Shown here piece by piece: positions 9,203 through 19,131 of a stretch of DNA of 64,000 bases (position 1 is its first letter; each line of letters begins with the position of its first letter). A model generated the notes under the pieces. It searched no databases, was not told the DNA's origin, and was given only the letters and a program-made list of their open reading frames with translations. This stretch comes from a bacterium (GTDB taxonomy: Bacteria; Patescibacteriota; Saccharimonadia; Saccharimonadales; Saccharimonadaceae): contig JAUIFG010000002.1 of NCBI GenBank assembly GCA_030429445.1, positions 1-64,000 of the forward strand. Direction: 5' to 3'. The translations under genes were made by a program, and so were the position numbers.

Positions 9203-10753
9203 TCATAAATATTGTTGCATTTTTGCAGCTTTTGATTCACCGATTGCATCAACCAATTGTTGTTGAGTCGCAGATTTGACTGCGCGTAAACTACCAAAAG
9301 TACGAATTAGTTTGCGGCGAGTTACAGGCCCAATTCCCGGAATGTTATCCAGATCACTAGCTGTCTGCTTTTGTCGCTTGAGTACTGTATGGTAGCTGAC
9401 CGCAAAACGATGAGACTCATCGCGAATACGCTGGAATAGTTTAATAACATCATTATATTTACCAAAAGCTGAACCGCCACGTAAATTTTTGGAATGCGCA
9501 GAAGCATTGCGTTGTCCTGGGTGAAGATTCACAACATAATACTCACCACTCCGTTCTACATTGATAGATTCGCTCGGATTTTTGACTAGATTTTCGAGTA
9601 CCGATACATCGACATTTGAATGTTTGCTGTGAACAATTAATTCTTCTTCACGCTTTGCGATACTAACAATTGGGATCGGTACTTCACGCTCACGACCCGC
9701 CCTGATCGCCGCATCCAACTGACCCTTGCCTCCATCAATAAGCACTAAATCAGGCATACCCCAAGCTTTAACGTTCTTTGGACCAAAACGTCGCAGGATT
9801 GTTTCGTGCATGTTTGCTGTATCATTGTTTTGTTCTTGCTTTGTTTTGAACTTGCGATACTCACGACGATTACTGACCCCGTTCGTAAAAACGACCATAC
9901 TCGCCACAACATTAGCGCCACTCATATGGCTAATATCATAGCCCTCAATCCGAACAGGAACTTTCTTTAGTCCCAACAAACTTGCAATATCACTCAATGC
10001 CCGATCCTTGCTAATATCCAAAAATTCACGATCACCAAACATAATTCTGCGCTGTAGCTCAGCAAGATCTTTTAGACGATTACGAAGGCGTGCTGCATTT
10101 TCAAAATCATGCGACTTAGCACTTGCTCGCATTTCTTTTTCAATTTCCTTTGCAAGCGTCTTTCTTCCTCCTTGAAAATAGCGAACTAATTTGCGAAGCG
10201 TCGCCTTGTACTCCTCGCTAGTTATTCCGGGTGTTGGATTCAAGCCAATATGCGTATCTAAATCCACGCGCTGATCTGATTTTGGTGATTTAGTGTAATA
10301 CGGAAATACTCGACGCAAATAACGCAACGCCTTTTTGATGGCGTAGCCATTATAGTAGGGGCCAAAATAGTCGGCGCCATCATCTGCTGGATTGCGCGTA
10401 AAAGTAACTGATGGCCACTCGGATTTCATGTCGATACGGACATACATTTGCGACCTATCATCTCGAAGCAAAATATTGTACCGTGGCATGTAACGTTTAA
10501 TCATTTCAGATTCCAAGAACAATGCATCAATTTCTGATTCTGTTTCAGTCCAATCTGTGTCAACGATTTCGGCAACAAGTGCACGAGTCTTTATATCCAT
10601 GTCAAGTTGCGATTGAAAATACTGACGCACACGATTCTTTAGCACTGCCGCTTTTCCAATATACAAAATCTCTCCGTCCTTACTTTTATGAAAATACACA
10701 CCAGGACCTGACGGAAGTTTTTTTAGTTTTGCATCTAATTTCGTAGAACTCAT
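9203..10753 (-). CDS. uvrC: excinuclease ABC subunit C
   Basis: About 516 aa. GIY-YIG nuclease (GPGVYFHKSKDGEILYIGKA) at the N-terminus, UVR motif (EKEMRASAKSHDFENAARLRNR) near residue 190, RNase H-like nuclease domain (VRIEGYDISHMSG, LVLIDGGKGQLDAA) and a C-terminal helix-hairpin-helix (DNIPGIGPVTRRKLIRTFGS). Shorter than the roughly 600 aa usual for UvrC. The longer frame to 10813 would overlap the upstream transporter; the ATG at 10753 (MSSTKLDAK) is favoured, with TACAAT 9 nt upstream. Works with UvrA (15825-18638). Confidence 0.93.
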   Translation of the reverse strand: MSSTKLDAKLKKLPSGPGVYFHKSKDGEILYIGKAAVLKNRVRQYFQSQLDMDIKTRALVAEIVDTDWTETESEIDALFLESEMIKRYMPRYNILLRDDRSQMYVRIDMKSEWPSVTFTRNPADDGADYFGPYYNGYAIKKALRYLRRVFPYYTKSPKSDQRVDLDTHIGLNPTPGITSEEYKATLRKLVRYFQGGRKTLAKEIEKEMRASAKSHDFENAARLRNRLKDLAELQRRIMFGDREFLDISKDRALSDIASLLGLKKVPVRIEGYDISHMSGANVVASMVVFTNGVSNRREYRKFKTKQEQNNDTANMHETILRRFGPKNVKAWGMPDLVLIDGGKGQLDAAIRAGREREVPIPIVSIAKREEELIVHSKHSNVDVSVLENLVKNPSESINVERSGEYYVVNLHPGQRNASAHSKNLRGGSAFGKYNDVIKLFQRIRDESHRFAVSYHTVLKRQKQTASDLDNIPGIGPVTRRKLIRTFGSLRAVKSATQQQLVDAIGESKAAKMQQYL

Positions 10754-10781
10754 CGCAATATCATTGTATCTCGTTAACGGA

Positions 10782-11516
10782 TTAGCTAACAGCGACGCCA
10801 AAGACAGCGCCAATTCCGTATGTTACAACCGACGCGAATATAACGATGAGAAGTTGACGTATCGCCCCATAGACAATGCTTTTGCCGCTTGATTTTGCAG
10901 TGTAACCACCAACAAATAAACTACCGATACCAGTCAAAATAATTGCACCTAAAATTCCTTCTACGCTATGCCAGCCAAAAATCCACGGCAGAAGCGGCGG
11001 GATCGCGCCAAACCAAAACAAGAGAAAAGATGAAAACGCAGCAATCCATGGTGAACCCAATTCACTCTCGTTAATGCCAATAACCTGCGACGAATACATC
11101 GACATAAACTCTTTATCGCTCGTGGCGACATCAACAACAGCGTGCTTTGCTGTTTTTGCATCAATACCGTGTTCCTCGAAGCTTTTCGCAAGATTTTGCT
11201 CGAGTAATTCCTTGTCCGTTCGAACAATTTTTTTCAAATCAGATAATACATTCTCGAACAGTTCTACTTGAGCCTTGACTGAAATCCACTCTCCTGCGGC
11301 CATTGATATGGCACCAGCAAGGGCACCAGCAAACCCAGCGATCAATACGGCTTTACCGTCCGCACCAGCAGCGGCAACACCAATAACAATACACAAAATA
11401 CTGACGAGACCATCGTTCACGCCAAGAACAGCAGCACGAGCGCCACCACGCTGTACCTGCGCAGCACGGCGCGCCAAAACAGCACTTGCATGCCCATGAT
11501 TCATATTTTTTACCAT
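10782..11516 (-). CDS. VIT1/CCC1 family iron/manganese transporter-like protein
   Basis: 244 aa. The N-terminal signature GARAAVLGVNDGLVSILCIVIGV and AISMAAGEWISVKAQ match the VIT1/CCC1 family, followed by a Glu-rich cytosolic helical section and three more helices. These proteins move Fe2+ or Mn2+ out of the cytosol. An extended -10 (TGCTATAAT) ends 10 nt before the ATG. Confidence 0.85.
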   Translation of the reverse strand: MVKNMNHGHASAVLARRAAQVQRGGARAAVLGVNDGLVSILCIVIGVAAAGADGKAVLIAGFAGALAGAISMAAGEWISVKAQVELFENVLSDLKKIVRTDKELLEQNLAKSFEEHGIDAKTAKHAVVDVATSDKEFMSMYSSQVIGINESELGSPWIAAFSSFLLFWFGAIPPLLPWIFGWHSVEGILGAIILTGIGSLFVGGYTAKSSGKSIVYGAIRQLLIVIFASVVTYGIGAVFGVAVS

Positions 11517-11577
11517 AACTTTACATATTATAGCACTTTCGCAAGCGTTACCTTTTTATAAATGCTACCATGAATAT

Positions 11578-11958
11578 ATGGTCAACTTGGCATTATCAAA
11601 AACATACAGAGGGGTCACGGATAAAAATTGCTTGTTATGGTGTCACGGAACAGACGGAATTCATCATGATAAGGTTCGCAAATTTCGCTATCCCGCATGG
11701 AAATACGCCCAAGCAAGCTATAAGATTGTTCAATGTATTTGTCGAAACTGTAGTATGCAATTTTATGGCAAACATGCAGAAAATGTCCCTTTATCAATTC
11801 CTGTTATTCGCCATGATAGCTACTTTGCATATGAGATACCCGTTCGTATCAACGGAGAACTATCTGCATTACGTGGAAAAATTGTCAAAACACTTGGTCA
11901 GACAAATCAAGAAATGTTGACTGATCGAACGCGAATGTTTATAGACTTGGTTCAGTAA
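11578..11958 (+). CDS. hypothetical protein with Cys pairs
   Basis: 126 aa, not recognised. It has four Cys and two nearby His (NCLLWCHG, CICRNCSMQFYGKH) that could bind zinc, in a mostly polar sequence with no signal peptide or membrane helix. The start is supported by an extended -10 (TGCTACCAT) exactly 6 nt before the ATG, the spacing seen at many genes here. An overlapping frame (11570-11920) lacks this. Its 3' end overlaps the convergent gene by 20 nt. Confidence 0.5.
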   Translation: MVNLALSKTYRGVTDKNCLLWCHGTDGIHHDKVRKFRYPAWKYAQASYKIVQCICRNCSMQFYGKHAENVPLSIPVIRHDSYFAYEIPVRINGELSALRGKIVKTLGQTNQEMLTDRTRMFIDLVQ

Positions 11959-12694
11959 CTGTACATTTTTCGAAAGCAACTTGTGGCGACCCAGAATCAA
12001 TAGGGTCTGGTGATTTGAGAAGTGGCTCTATCCTACTCCTGTCTACCGAACCAGCCGAAAAACCAGCATTAAACAAACTACTCCGTAGTGACTCAAGCCG
12101 CCTCCTACCAGCTACCGTCAGCCTGTCAGCCTCCAATAACTCCAGCTCCCTTTTTTCTTTGGTGTCGTCCACAATCTTTTTAGATAACTCATCTGCAAGC
12201 ACAACGAAGGGGTCATCTTTGTTGCTATGTTTTGTTATCAGCATAGCCAAACGTTGGATGCCACTAATAGTCTGTTCATCGAATATTTGATAGCGCCGAA
12301 GAATCGCATTTTGCTCATTCGTTTCGACGTACGTACACAACCAGGAATTTTCATATATCTCCAAATCATATTGTTCCCGGCCTCCGCTTATGTGCCATAC
12401 GTACTTTTCGCTCGCATCACTTTCGCAGATACTTTCAAATTCAAGCCAAATTGCATCATTCATACCTGGTATATCCCGTGGAAAGGATATACTGTCATCC
12501 TGATTCAGCCGAACGCGCGTTAAATATGACCGTTTTCTCTTGTGTAATAAAGGACCGAAATAATGCACAAAGTCCGCCGCGTAATCAAATCCATCTTCAT
12601 GATGAAGCTTCTCTGATTCCTCACTCGATTTTAAAAAACGACCAATTGGCCGTTGCTTTAATAATTCATTTTGAAATGATATGCGTTCACTCAT
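11939..12694 (-). CDS. hypothetical protein
   Basis: 251 aa from MSERISFQNEL; no recognised domain. Soluble and acidic, with a charged probable coiled-coil segment (DDTKEKRELELLEADRLTVAGRRRLESL) near residues 175-205. The ATG at 12694 is chosen over an upstream in-frame start at 12730 because an extended -10 (TGGTATCAT) ends 7 nt before it. The upstream start would overlap trhO. Confidence 0.65.
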   Translation of the reverse strand: MSERISFQNELLKQRPIGRFLKSSEESEKLHHEDGFDYAADFVHYFGPLLHKRKRSYLTRVRLNQDDSISFPRDIPGMNDAIWLEFESICESDASEKYVWHISGGREQYDLEIYENSWLCTYVETNEQNAILRRYQIFDEQTISGIQRLAMLITKHSNKDDPFVVLADELSKKIVDDTKEKRELELLEADRLTVAGRRRLESLRSSLFNAGFSAGSVDRSRIEPLLKSPDPIDSGSPQVAFEKCTVTEPSL

Positions 12695-12716
12695 CCGAGT
12701 GATGATACCACCCGTC

Positions 12717-13613
12717 CTATCGAACGTCAACCTTCGGCCGACAAGCTAGCGTATGGTATAGCAAATCAGGATTTTTATTACATTCCTCACAAATAAGCAC
12801 CAGGTCATTACATTCTGCACGTGCACAATTCTCAAAATTACTGGTCTTGCCAGCGCAATGAGTACACTCACCAATCGTTTTTGCGTGATCGCTAAAATTA
12901 ACGGTCATACGATTGTCAAAGACACGTAAGCTCCCTTCCCATAAACCATCATCACCGTAAGCTTCACCGTACTTTACGATACCCCCATCGATTTGATATA
13001 CATCCTTGAATCCACGTTTTTTCATCATTGCAGATATAACCTCGCAACGGATGCCGCCCGTACAATATGTTACGACTTTTTTATCTTTTAGATCATCGTA
13101 CTTTGTACTTTCTAACTCGGCAATAAAATCACGCGATGTGTTAGTATTTGGCACAACGGCATTTTTGAATTTACCTATTTTTGCCTCATGCTCATTGCGT
13201 CCATCAAAAAAAACTACATCGTCACCATACTCTTTAATGAGTTCATGCACCTGTTTTGGCTTGAGGTGTTTTCCGCCGCCTATAACACCATTTTCGTCCA
13301 CCGCAAATTCATCATCACTATTTTTGAATCCGACTAACTCGCGACGTGACTTAACGCTCATTCGCGGAAAATCATCTCGCCCGCCATCACTCCACTTGAA
13401 AACGGTACCTTTAAATCCTGAGTACTGCTTTGTCGCCTTTATATATTTCTTGAGGTCATCAATATCACCACCAATCGTACCATTCAATCCATGTCGGGTT
13501 ACCAATATCCGCCCCCTCAAATTCAAGGCATCACAAAGTGTTCTCTGCCATAACTTGACGGCCTCTGGATCACGAATCGGTGTAAATTTATAATAAAGAA
13601 TTATTTTTTGCAT
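12717..13613 (-). CDS. trhO: tRNA uridine(34) hydroxylase TrhO (rhodanese-like)
   Basis: 298 aa. N-terminal ferredoxin-like half with RGRILVTRHGLNGTIGG, then a rhodanese domain with catalytic Cys184 in YCTGGIRCE, and a C-terminal Cys-rich zinc-type tail (CTHCAG, CARAECNDL, CEECN). TrhO/YceA proteins hydroxylate U34 of tRNA using oxygen. Together with iscS-mnmA in this window it indicates active wobble-uridine modification. TATAAA lies 9 nt upstream of the ATG. Confidence 0.9.
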   Translation of the reverse strand: MQKIILYYKFTPIRDPEAVKLWQRTLCDALNLRGRILVTRHGLNGTIGGDIDDLKKYIKATKQYSGFKGTVFKWSDGGRDDFPRMSVKSRRELVGFKNSDDEFAVDENGVIGGGKHLKPKQVHELIKEYGDDVVFFDGRNEHEAKIGKFKNAVVPNTNTSRDFIAELESTKYDDLKDKKVVTYCTGGIRCEVISAMMKKRGFKDVYQIDGGIVKYGEAYGDDGLWEGSLRVFDNRMTVNFSDHAKTIGECTHCAGKTSNFENCARAECNDLVLICEECNKNPDLLYHTLACRPKVDVR

Positions 13614-13667
13614 CGATAGATATTTATACCCTTACAATTAACTAAAGACTGTGATGGAAGAAAGTTA

Positions 13668-14381
13668 TTATTCTTTACTGTCTTCTTTTGATCCTGCATC
13701 TTCAGTGCTTGCTTCACTCTCTCCGCCTTCGCCTTCAGCCGCAGTACCCTCGGCAGCTTCTTCTTCTGAGATTGGGCCTTCTGCGTCACCAGCTGCAGCT
13801 TCGTTCTGCGCCTGCAAAGCACTTGGCTCGTAAACGTTCGCGACTACTATATCTAGATTTTGTTCCTGTTCGGCGAATTCAACGCCTTCTGGCAATTTGA
13901 TATCATCGAGAGTTAGTTTATCAGCTGTTGTCTCGAGATTCTCGATTGAAACTTCCAGTGACTCCGGCAGATCGGCAGGCTTTGCCTTGATTTCAATGTG
14001 CTCAAGTGCCTGTAGAACGACAAGACCAGCTTTTTCGGCCAAGCTCTCACCTATGCCGAACAAGTGGATAGGCACTTCTGTTGTAATGACTTCATTCTGC
14101 TTGATAGTATGAAAAGCAACGTGTCGAACGCGGTGCTTAACAGGATCAATGTCAATTGTTTTAATAATTGCTAGCTTCTTTTTGCCATCAATCATCAGAT
14201 GAACCGGTGAATGTTTACCGGCCCTGTGAGTTACCTTTGTTGTTTCAACAAGTGGTGACTGCGTGTGCATAGGATCAGCATGACCACCATAAACAACACT
14301 TGGCACCATGCCATCAGCGCGTAATTTTTTGACTTGTTTGCCTTGAGCAGTTCTCTCGCTCAATTTTAAAGAAATATCCAT
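13668..14381 (-). CDS. rplY: ribosomal protein bL25 (CTC form)
   Basis: 237 aa from MDISLKLSERTAQGK. 5S-rRNA-binding L25 domain (KKLRADGMVPSVVYGG) at the N-terminus, TL5/CTC beta domain in the middle (PIHLFGIGESLAEKAGLV), then a Glu/Ala/Gly-rich acidic tail of about 50 residues. The start is fixed by AAGGAG upstream at good spacing. In-frame codons further upstream lack support. Confidence 0.93.
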   Translation of the reverse strand: MDISLKLSERTAQGKQVKKLRADGMVPSVVYGGHADPMHTQSPLVETTKVTHRAGKHSPVHLMIDGKKKLAIIKTIDIDPVKHRVRHVAFHTIKQNEVITTEVPIHLFGIGESLAEKAGLVVLQALEHIEIKAKPADLPESLEVSIENLETTADKLTLDDIKLPEGVEFAEQEQNLDIVVANVYEPSALQAQNEAAAGDAEGPISEEEAAEGTAAEGEGGESEASTEDAGSKEDSKE

Positions 14382-14460
14382 TAAATTCAGTCTCCTTGCA
14401 ATTCTTCTTATTCGATTATACCATAAATATTTCAATTCTGCAGTGCTATACTAGCAATGT

Positions 14461-15136
14461 ATGTTAAAGCAAAAAAAAGCGCCCGACTACAGGCGGTTCA
14501 GTGATGCCAAACTAGGTTGGCGGATACTAAATATATTCAATACGCCCCGTCGCTGGATGCGCGCAAGTTATCACTGGGTAATTTCTTGGGCAGAAAAAAA
14601 AACAAGCCGAAAAAGCTCTTGCAGGACTTAGTTTTGCCGAAAGTTCGTTCTTTCCAATCCCTCCCGATCCATTGCTGATTGCCATGGTTACCGCAAAACC
14701 AAACAAATGGTTACGGTTCGCAATTATTACTACCGTCGCCAGCGTAATAGGTGGCGTATTCGGTTATATCATTGGTGCAGGATTGCAAGAAACTATTGGC
14801 AGGCTCATTATCGACACCTATCACCTCCAAGAAGAATTCATAACCGTCGGTGGTCTATACGCAGAGTACACATTTCTAGCCGTTATCGTGGCTGGATTTA
14901 CTCCGATTCCCTATAAACTATTCTCGATTGCGGCTGGTGTTTTTGCCGTTAATCTACCCCTATTTGCATTAGCCTCATTCGTCGGTCGTGGTGGTCGGTT
15001 TTTTTTGGTAGCATATCTTATGCATCATTTCGGTAAACGATACAAGGATAAAATCGAAAAGTATATTGATACTCTAGGTTTTGTATTCATCATCCTCATT
15101 ATTCTTGGCTTTATAGCCGTGAAGTTTTTGTTTTAG
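14461..15136 (+). pseudogene. VTT/SNARE-associated (YqaA-like) membrane protein, frameshifted at an A9 tract
   Basis: Frame 1 gives MLKQKKAPDYRRFSDAKLGW ... YHWVISWAEKK, then runs to a stop. If one A is removed from the A9 run at 14594-14602 the protein continues as QAEKALAGLSFAESSFFPIPPDPLLIAM and through several membrane helices to ...GFIAVKFLF. FAESSFFPIPPD is the family hallmark. The gene is otherwise intact, with an extended -10 (TGCTATACT) 8 nt before the ATG. So this is a recent indel, a sequencing artefact, or a slippage-corrected gene. A DedA paralogue follows 20 nt downstream. Confidence 0.75.
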
Positions 15137-15156
15137 TTAAATGCTAAAATAACGTA

Positions 15157-15828
15157 GTGATCCCGGGCGTAGAATTAACTGATTTTATTATATGGGGCGG
15201 CGTTCTAGCTGTCGCCTTGGTTATATTCGCCGAATCGGGCCTACTGATCGGATTCTTTTTACCCGGCGACACTTTGATTTTCACCGCAGGTTTTTTAGCA
15301 AGCATCGGCGTGTTAAACGTTGATGTCAACATTTTGGCATTAATACTTTTTCTCGCAGCCGTCAGTGGCGATAGCGTTGGCTACACTTTTGGCAACCGCC
15401 TAGGCTGGCGTTTATTCACGAGACCCGATTCCCGCATATTCAAACAAGAGAACGTCCAAAGAGCAAAAAAATTCTACGACAAACATGGCGGCAAAACGAT
15501 TATCATCGCTCGTTTTATACCTGTCGTTCGTACGCTCGCACCAATTATCGCTGGTACAGCAAAAATGCGCTACAGTACATTTTTGACCTACAATGTCATT
15601 GGAGCTTTCATCTGGGCAGTTGGTGCCACCTACTTGGGTTATTTTGCCGGTAGCTATTTTCATAGTATTGGCCTGGGCGTTGAGCAGGTCTTGCTACCGT
15701 TGATTGGTTTGATATTACTCATATCATTACTACCAGGCATCGTTCACTTAATACGTAACAAAAAGCAGCGAAACGCTTTATGGGCTAGCATAAAACGCGA
15801 AATGAAAACCTTGTTTCGAAAACACTAA
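15157..15828 (+). CDS. DedA family membrane protein
   Basis: 223 aa. Five to six membrane helices with the DedA/VTT signatures FAESGLLIGFFLPGDTLIFTAGFLA and the basic-Gly region FYDKHGGKTIIIARFIPVVRTLAPIIAGTAKM. DedA proteins are implicated in lipid-carrier flipping and membrane homeostasis. The start is GTG with an extended -10 (TGCTAAAAT) exactly 6 nt upstream, so it has its own leaderless promoter. The 3' end overlaps the uvrA stop by 4 nt. Confidence 0.88.
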   Translation: MIPGVELTDFIIWGGVLAVALVIFAESGLLIGFFLPGDTLIFTAGFLASIGVLNVDVNILALILFLAAVSGDSVGYTFGNRLGWRLFTRPDSRIFKQENVQRAKKFYDKHGGKTIIIARFIPVVRTLAPIIAGTAKMRYSTFLTYNVIGAFIWAVGATYLGYFAGSYFHSIGLGVEQVLLPLIGLILLISLLPGIVHLIRNKKQRNALWASIKREMKTLFRKH

Positions 15829-18638
15829 ATAAGTGATTTCAAGTATCGACCCGTGAAAGATGCAGGAACTTTTACGATTTGCTCTGGTGATCCTTGAGCG
15901 ATTATCTCACCACCGCCACTACCACCTTCTGGACCCATATCGATGATATGATCAGCTGTTTTAATAACGTCTAAATTATGTTCGATAACAATCATTGTAT
16001 TGCCACCTGCTATCAATTTTTGCAATATTGCTAGCAAGCGTTTCACATCTGCACTATGCAAACCAGTCGTTGGCTCGTCGAGAATATACATTGTCCGACC
16101 AGTACTACGACGTGATAGCTCACTCGCAAGTTTGATGCGTTGTGCCTCGCCACCACTAAATGTAGTTGCAGGCTGACCCATGCGAATATAGCCTAGTCCC
16201 ACTTCAACAAGTGTATCCAATTTACGTGCAATCGTTGGTACATTTGCAAAAAACTCAGCAGCCTGCTCAACTGTCATACCCAGTACATCACTGATCGTTT
16301 TTCCTTTGTATTTTATTTCGAGTGCTTCACGATTATAACGTTTACCCTCACAAACATCACACGTCACATAGACATCTGGCAAAAAATGCATTTCAATTTT
16401 TATGACACCATCACCCTGACAGTTTTCGCAACGACCGCCTTTAACATTAAAGCTGAATCTTCCAGCCTTGTAACCACGAATATTCGCTTCGGGTGTGCCT
16501 GCAAACAATTCACGAATTGGCGTAAAAACGCCCGTATAGGTAGCGGGATTACTGCGTGGTGTGCGCCCAATCGCAGACTGATCAATCACGATTACTTTAT
16601 CCAGTTGTTTAATTCCCTCAATAGCATCATGGCTACCTGACACCTCTTGGTTACGATGAAGACGCGCTGATAATTCCTTGGCGACGATATCGTTTACAAG
16701 TGTTGACTTGCCGCTACCACTCACACCACTAACAACTGTCAATAAGCCGAGCGGGAATTCCACATCGATATTCTTGAGATTGTTTTCGCGTGCACCCTTA
16801 ACTATAATTTTACGATCAGCCACCGCCTGACGGCGTTTTTTGGGTATATCAATTTTCTCTTTACCTGCAAGATAACATCCGGTAATACTACTATCGTCTT
16901 TGGCAACCTCATCGGGTGTACCCGATGCGACAACGTGGCCACCTGCAACCCCCGCACCAGGACCAATATCCAGTAGATAGTCTGCTTGTCGAATTGTATC
17001 CTCATCATGCTCAACGACAAGCACCGTATTGCCCAAGTCGCGAAGCCGTTTAAGCGTCGCGATCAGCCGATCATTGTCACGCTGATGCAAACCAATTGAT
17101 GGTTCATCGAGTACATACAGCACCCCCTGCAAGCCGCTGCCGATTTGAGTCGCCAACCTAATTCGCTGGGCTTCACCGCCGCTCAATGTATTAGCGGCCC
17201 GTGATAATTCCAAATAGGTTAAACCTACATTACTCATAAAACTTAGCCGTGCCACTATCTCCTTGAGAATTTGTGATGCAATGAATTGCTCACTTTCAGT
17301 CAATTTGAATTTGTTCTCAAAAAATTCTAATGCCTCGTCCACGCCCAAACCACATATATCCATAATGTTTTTGTCATGCACTGTTACCGCCAAAACAGAT
17401 GGCTTTAATCTAGCACCGTGACACGCATGACACTCACGTTCGCGCATAAACCGTTCAATGTCACGTCGCATAAATTCACTGTCTGTTTCTTTGTGTCGCC
17501 GTTCCAAATTTGGTATGACGCCCTCGTACGTAGAGTCGTAGTGACGCCCTGTTCCCAACATCACCCTATACGATTGATCGCCCGTACCATAGAGAATTTT
17601 TTCGATTGCTTCATCGGATAAATCTTTCACGGGCACGCGTAAATCAAAACCATGCGCCTCGCCAACTTGTGCAAGTTTTTTCATATACCAAGCATCGCTA
17701 TTGACGCGATTATAAGGACGGATCGCACCCTCAGCAATTGTCAGACTTTGATTAAACACTAGTTCGGGATCAACTTCTAATCTATTGCCCAGTCCGGTAC
17801 AGACGGGACATGCGCCTTGTGGTGCATTAAAGCTAAATAGACGTGGCTCGAGTTCAGGAATTTCTTCACTCGGATGATCCAAGCAAGCATACCGTTGCGA
17901 ATAAATGTCAGTTTCGTCATCATCAACACGAAATACTTCAACAATACCACCACCAATATCAAGCGCCTGTTCAACTGACTGCGATACTCTTGTTTTCATT
18001 TCATCGCTCACGGCAATACGATCAACGACAATTTCAATAGAGTGCTTGTAAGACTTTTGCAGATCTGGGAATTCGTCCAGCGCATAGACAACACCATCTA
18101 CGCGAGCACGCGCAAAACCGAGACGGCGATACTGTTCGGGAATATGCGCAAACTCACCTTTTTTACCCTTAACAATCGGCGCCAAAATCATCAAGCGCTC
18201 GCTCTCTTTATATTGCAAAATAGCATCGATAATATCCTGTGGCGTTCGACGCTGGACAGCACTTCCGTCAATTGGACAATGAGGCACTCCGATACGTGCG
18301 AACAACAGCCGCAAGTAGTCATAGATCTCAGTAACCGTTGCAACAGTACTGCGCGGATTACGACTCGTTGATTTTTGATCAATACTGATCGCTGGGCTGA
18401 GGCCCTCGATTTGATCAACATCGGGCTTGTCCATTGTGCCCAAAAATTGACGCGCATAACTAGACAAGCTTTCGACGTAGCGTCGTTGACCCTCTGCGTA
18501 GATCGTGTCAAAGGCAAGGCTAGACTTACCCGAACCAGACAGTCCCGTAATGACAACTAACTTGTCACGAGGAATCTGAACCGAAATATTCTTTAGGTTG
18601 TGCTCGCGTGCACCTGTAACTCGAATCACCTCTGACAT
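15825..18638 (-). CDS. uvrA: excinuclease ABC subunit A
   Basis: 937 aa from MSEVIRVTGAREHNLKN. Two ABC ATPase halves: Walker A GLSGSGKSSLAF and GVSGSGKSTLV, signatures NTLSGGEAQRI and TTFSGGEAQRI, and zinc motifs CHACHGARL and CENCQGDG/CDVCEG. Damage sensor of nucleotide excision repair. The frame is open further upstream (to 18701) but runs into a terminator hairpin; TATAAT lies 9 nt before the chosen ATG. Confidence 0.96.
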   Translation of the reverse strand: MSEVIRVTGAREHNLKNISVQIPRDKLVVITGLSGSGKSSLAFDTIYAEGQRRYVESLSSYARQFLGTMDKPDVDQIEGLSPAISIDQKSTSRNPRSTVATVTEIYDYLRLLFARIGVPHCPIDGSAVQRRTPQDIIDAILQYKESERLMILAPIVKGKKGEFAHIPEQYRRLGFARARVDGVVYALDEFPDLQKSYKHSIEIVVDRIAVSDEMKTRVSQSVEQALDIGGGIVEVFRVDDDETDIYSQRYACLDHPSEEIPELEPRLFSFNAPQGACPVCTGLGNRLEVDPELVFNQSLTIAEGAIRPYNRVNSDAWYMKKLAQVGEAHGFDLRVPVKDLSDEAIEKILYGTGDQSYRVMLGTGRHYDSTYEGVIPNLERRHKETDSEFMRRDIERFMRERECHACHGARLKPSVLAVTVHDKNIMDICGLGVDEALEFFENKFKLTESEQFIASQILKEIVARLSFMSNVGLTYLELSRAANTLSGGEAQRIRLATQIGSGLQGVLYVLDEPSIGLHQRDNDRLIATLKRLRDLGNTVLVVEHDEDTIRQADYLLDIGPGAGVAGGHVVASGTPDEVAKDDSSITGCYLAGKEKIDIPKKRRQAVADRKIIVKGARENNLKNIDVEFPLGLLTVVSGVSGSGKSTLVNDIVAKELSARLHRNQEVSGSHDAIEGIKQLDKVIVIDQSAIGRTPRSNPATYTGVFTPIRELFAGTPEANIRGYKAGRFSFNVKGGRCENCQGDGVIKIEMHFLPDVYVTCDVCEGKRYNREALEIKYKGKTISDVLGMTVEQAAEFFANVPTIARKLDTLVEVGLGYIRMGQPATTFSGGEAQRIKLASELSRRSTGRTMYILDEPTTGLHSADVKRLLAILQKLIAGGNTMIVIEHNLDVIKTADHIIDMGPEGGSGGGEIIAQGSPEQIVKVPASFTGRYLKSLI

Positions 18639-18692
18639 AACCCAAGTATTATACAGGCTTTCACGAACTTTTTCCAGTATCCTAAAAGTAAG

Positions 18693-18725
18693 TAGCGCCA
18701 TCTGCCGGGGAGGTAGATGGCGCTA
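18693..18725 (-). terminator. Rho-independent-like hairpin
   Basis: Perfect 11-bp stem TAGCGCCATCT/AGATGGCGCTA with an 11-nt loop. On the minus strand it follows the gene at 18760-19131 and is followed by CTTACTTTTAGG. It separates that gene from uvrA. Confidence 0.65.
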
Positions 18726-18759
18726 TTCGCCTAGTTTAATCGTTTCGTTGTAACCGATG

Positions 18760-19131
18760 CTATTCCGCCGGTGAGCATATCATTTTACCGGCGAGAATTT
18801 CCTGGATGACATTGTCTCCTCGACAGACAAACTTTTTGTTACCAACCAACACCTCAGTTTCGTTCTCTGACGGATTATAATATGGAGGAACAGATGAATC
18901 ACTGCGAAATGGACCGAGTTTTTCAAGTGTTACAGTATCGTCAACTATAACGGGGTTACCCCATACCAATCCATTATATTTCAGTGTGTACTGCGTATCC
19001 TCAACATATTTTGGTGGATCCGCATAGACATTCACGAGTGCGCTACCGAGAGTAACTGCAAGCACCAATCCGATGACAAATAGCCAGCCATATCCTACGC
19101 GACGCTTATTGCGCCCTTCACCAATTAACAT
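18760..19131 (-). CDS. hypothetical single-pass or secreted protein
   Basis: 123 aa from MLIGEGRNKRR. A basic N-terminus precedes one hydrophobic helix (YGWLFVIGLVLAVTLGSALVNVYA), then an extracytoplasmic domain with two Cys (KFVCRGDN, KMICSPAE) that may form a disulfide. Not recognised. GGAG 6 nt before this ATG fixes the start. An extended -10 (TGCTATAGT) about 48 nt upstream gives it a real leader, unlike many genes here. Confidence 0.7.
   Translation of the reverse strand: MLIGEGRNKRRVGYGWLFVIGLVLAVTLGSALVNVYADPPKYVEDTQYTLKYNGLVWGNPVIVDDTVTLEKLGPFRSDSSVPPYYNPSENETEVLVGNKKFVCRGDNVIQEILAGKMICSPAE

Noticed and set aside
11570-11920. 116-aa frame overlapping 11578-11958
   Set aside because: The other frame has the promoter spacing and the zinc-like Cys pairs, so only one was kept.
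13006-13593. 195-aa plus-strand frame
   Set aside because: Lies antisense to trhO, whose domains and catalytic Cys are clear.
18639-18701. Longer UvrA N-terminus
   Set aside because: Would start inside a terminator hairpin; UvrA proteins begin close to the RVTGAREHNLKN block.
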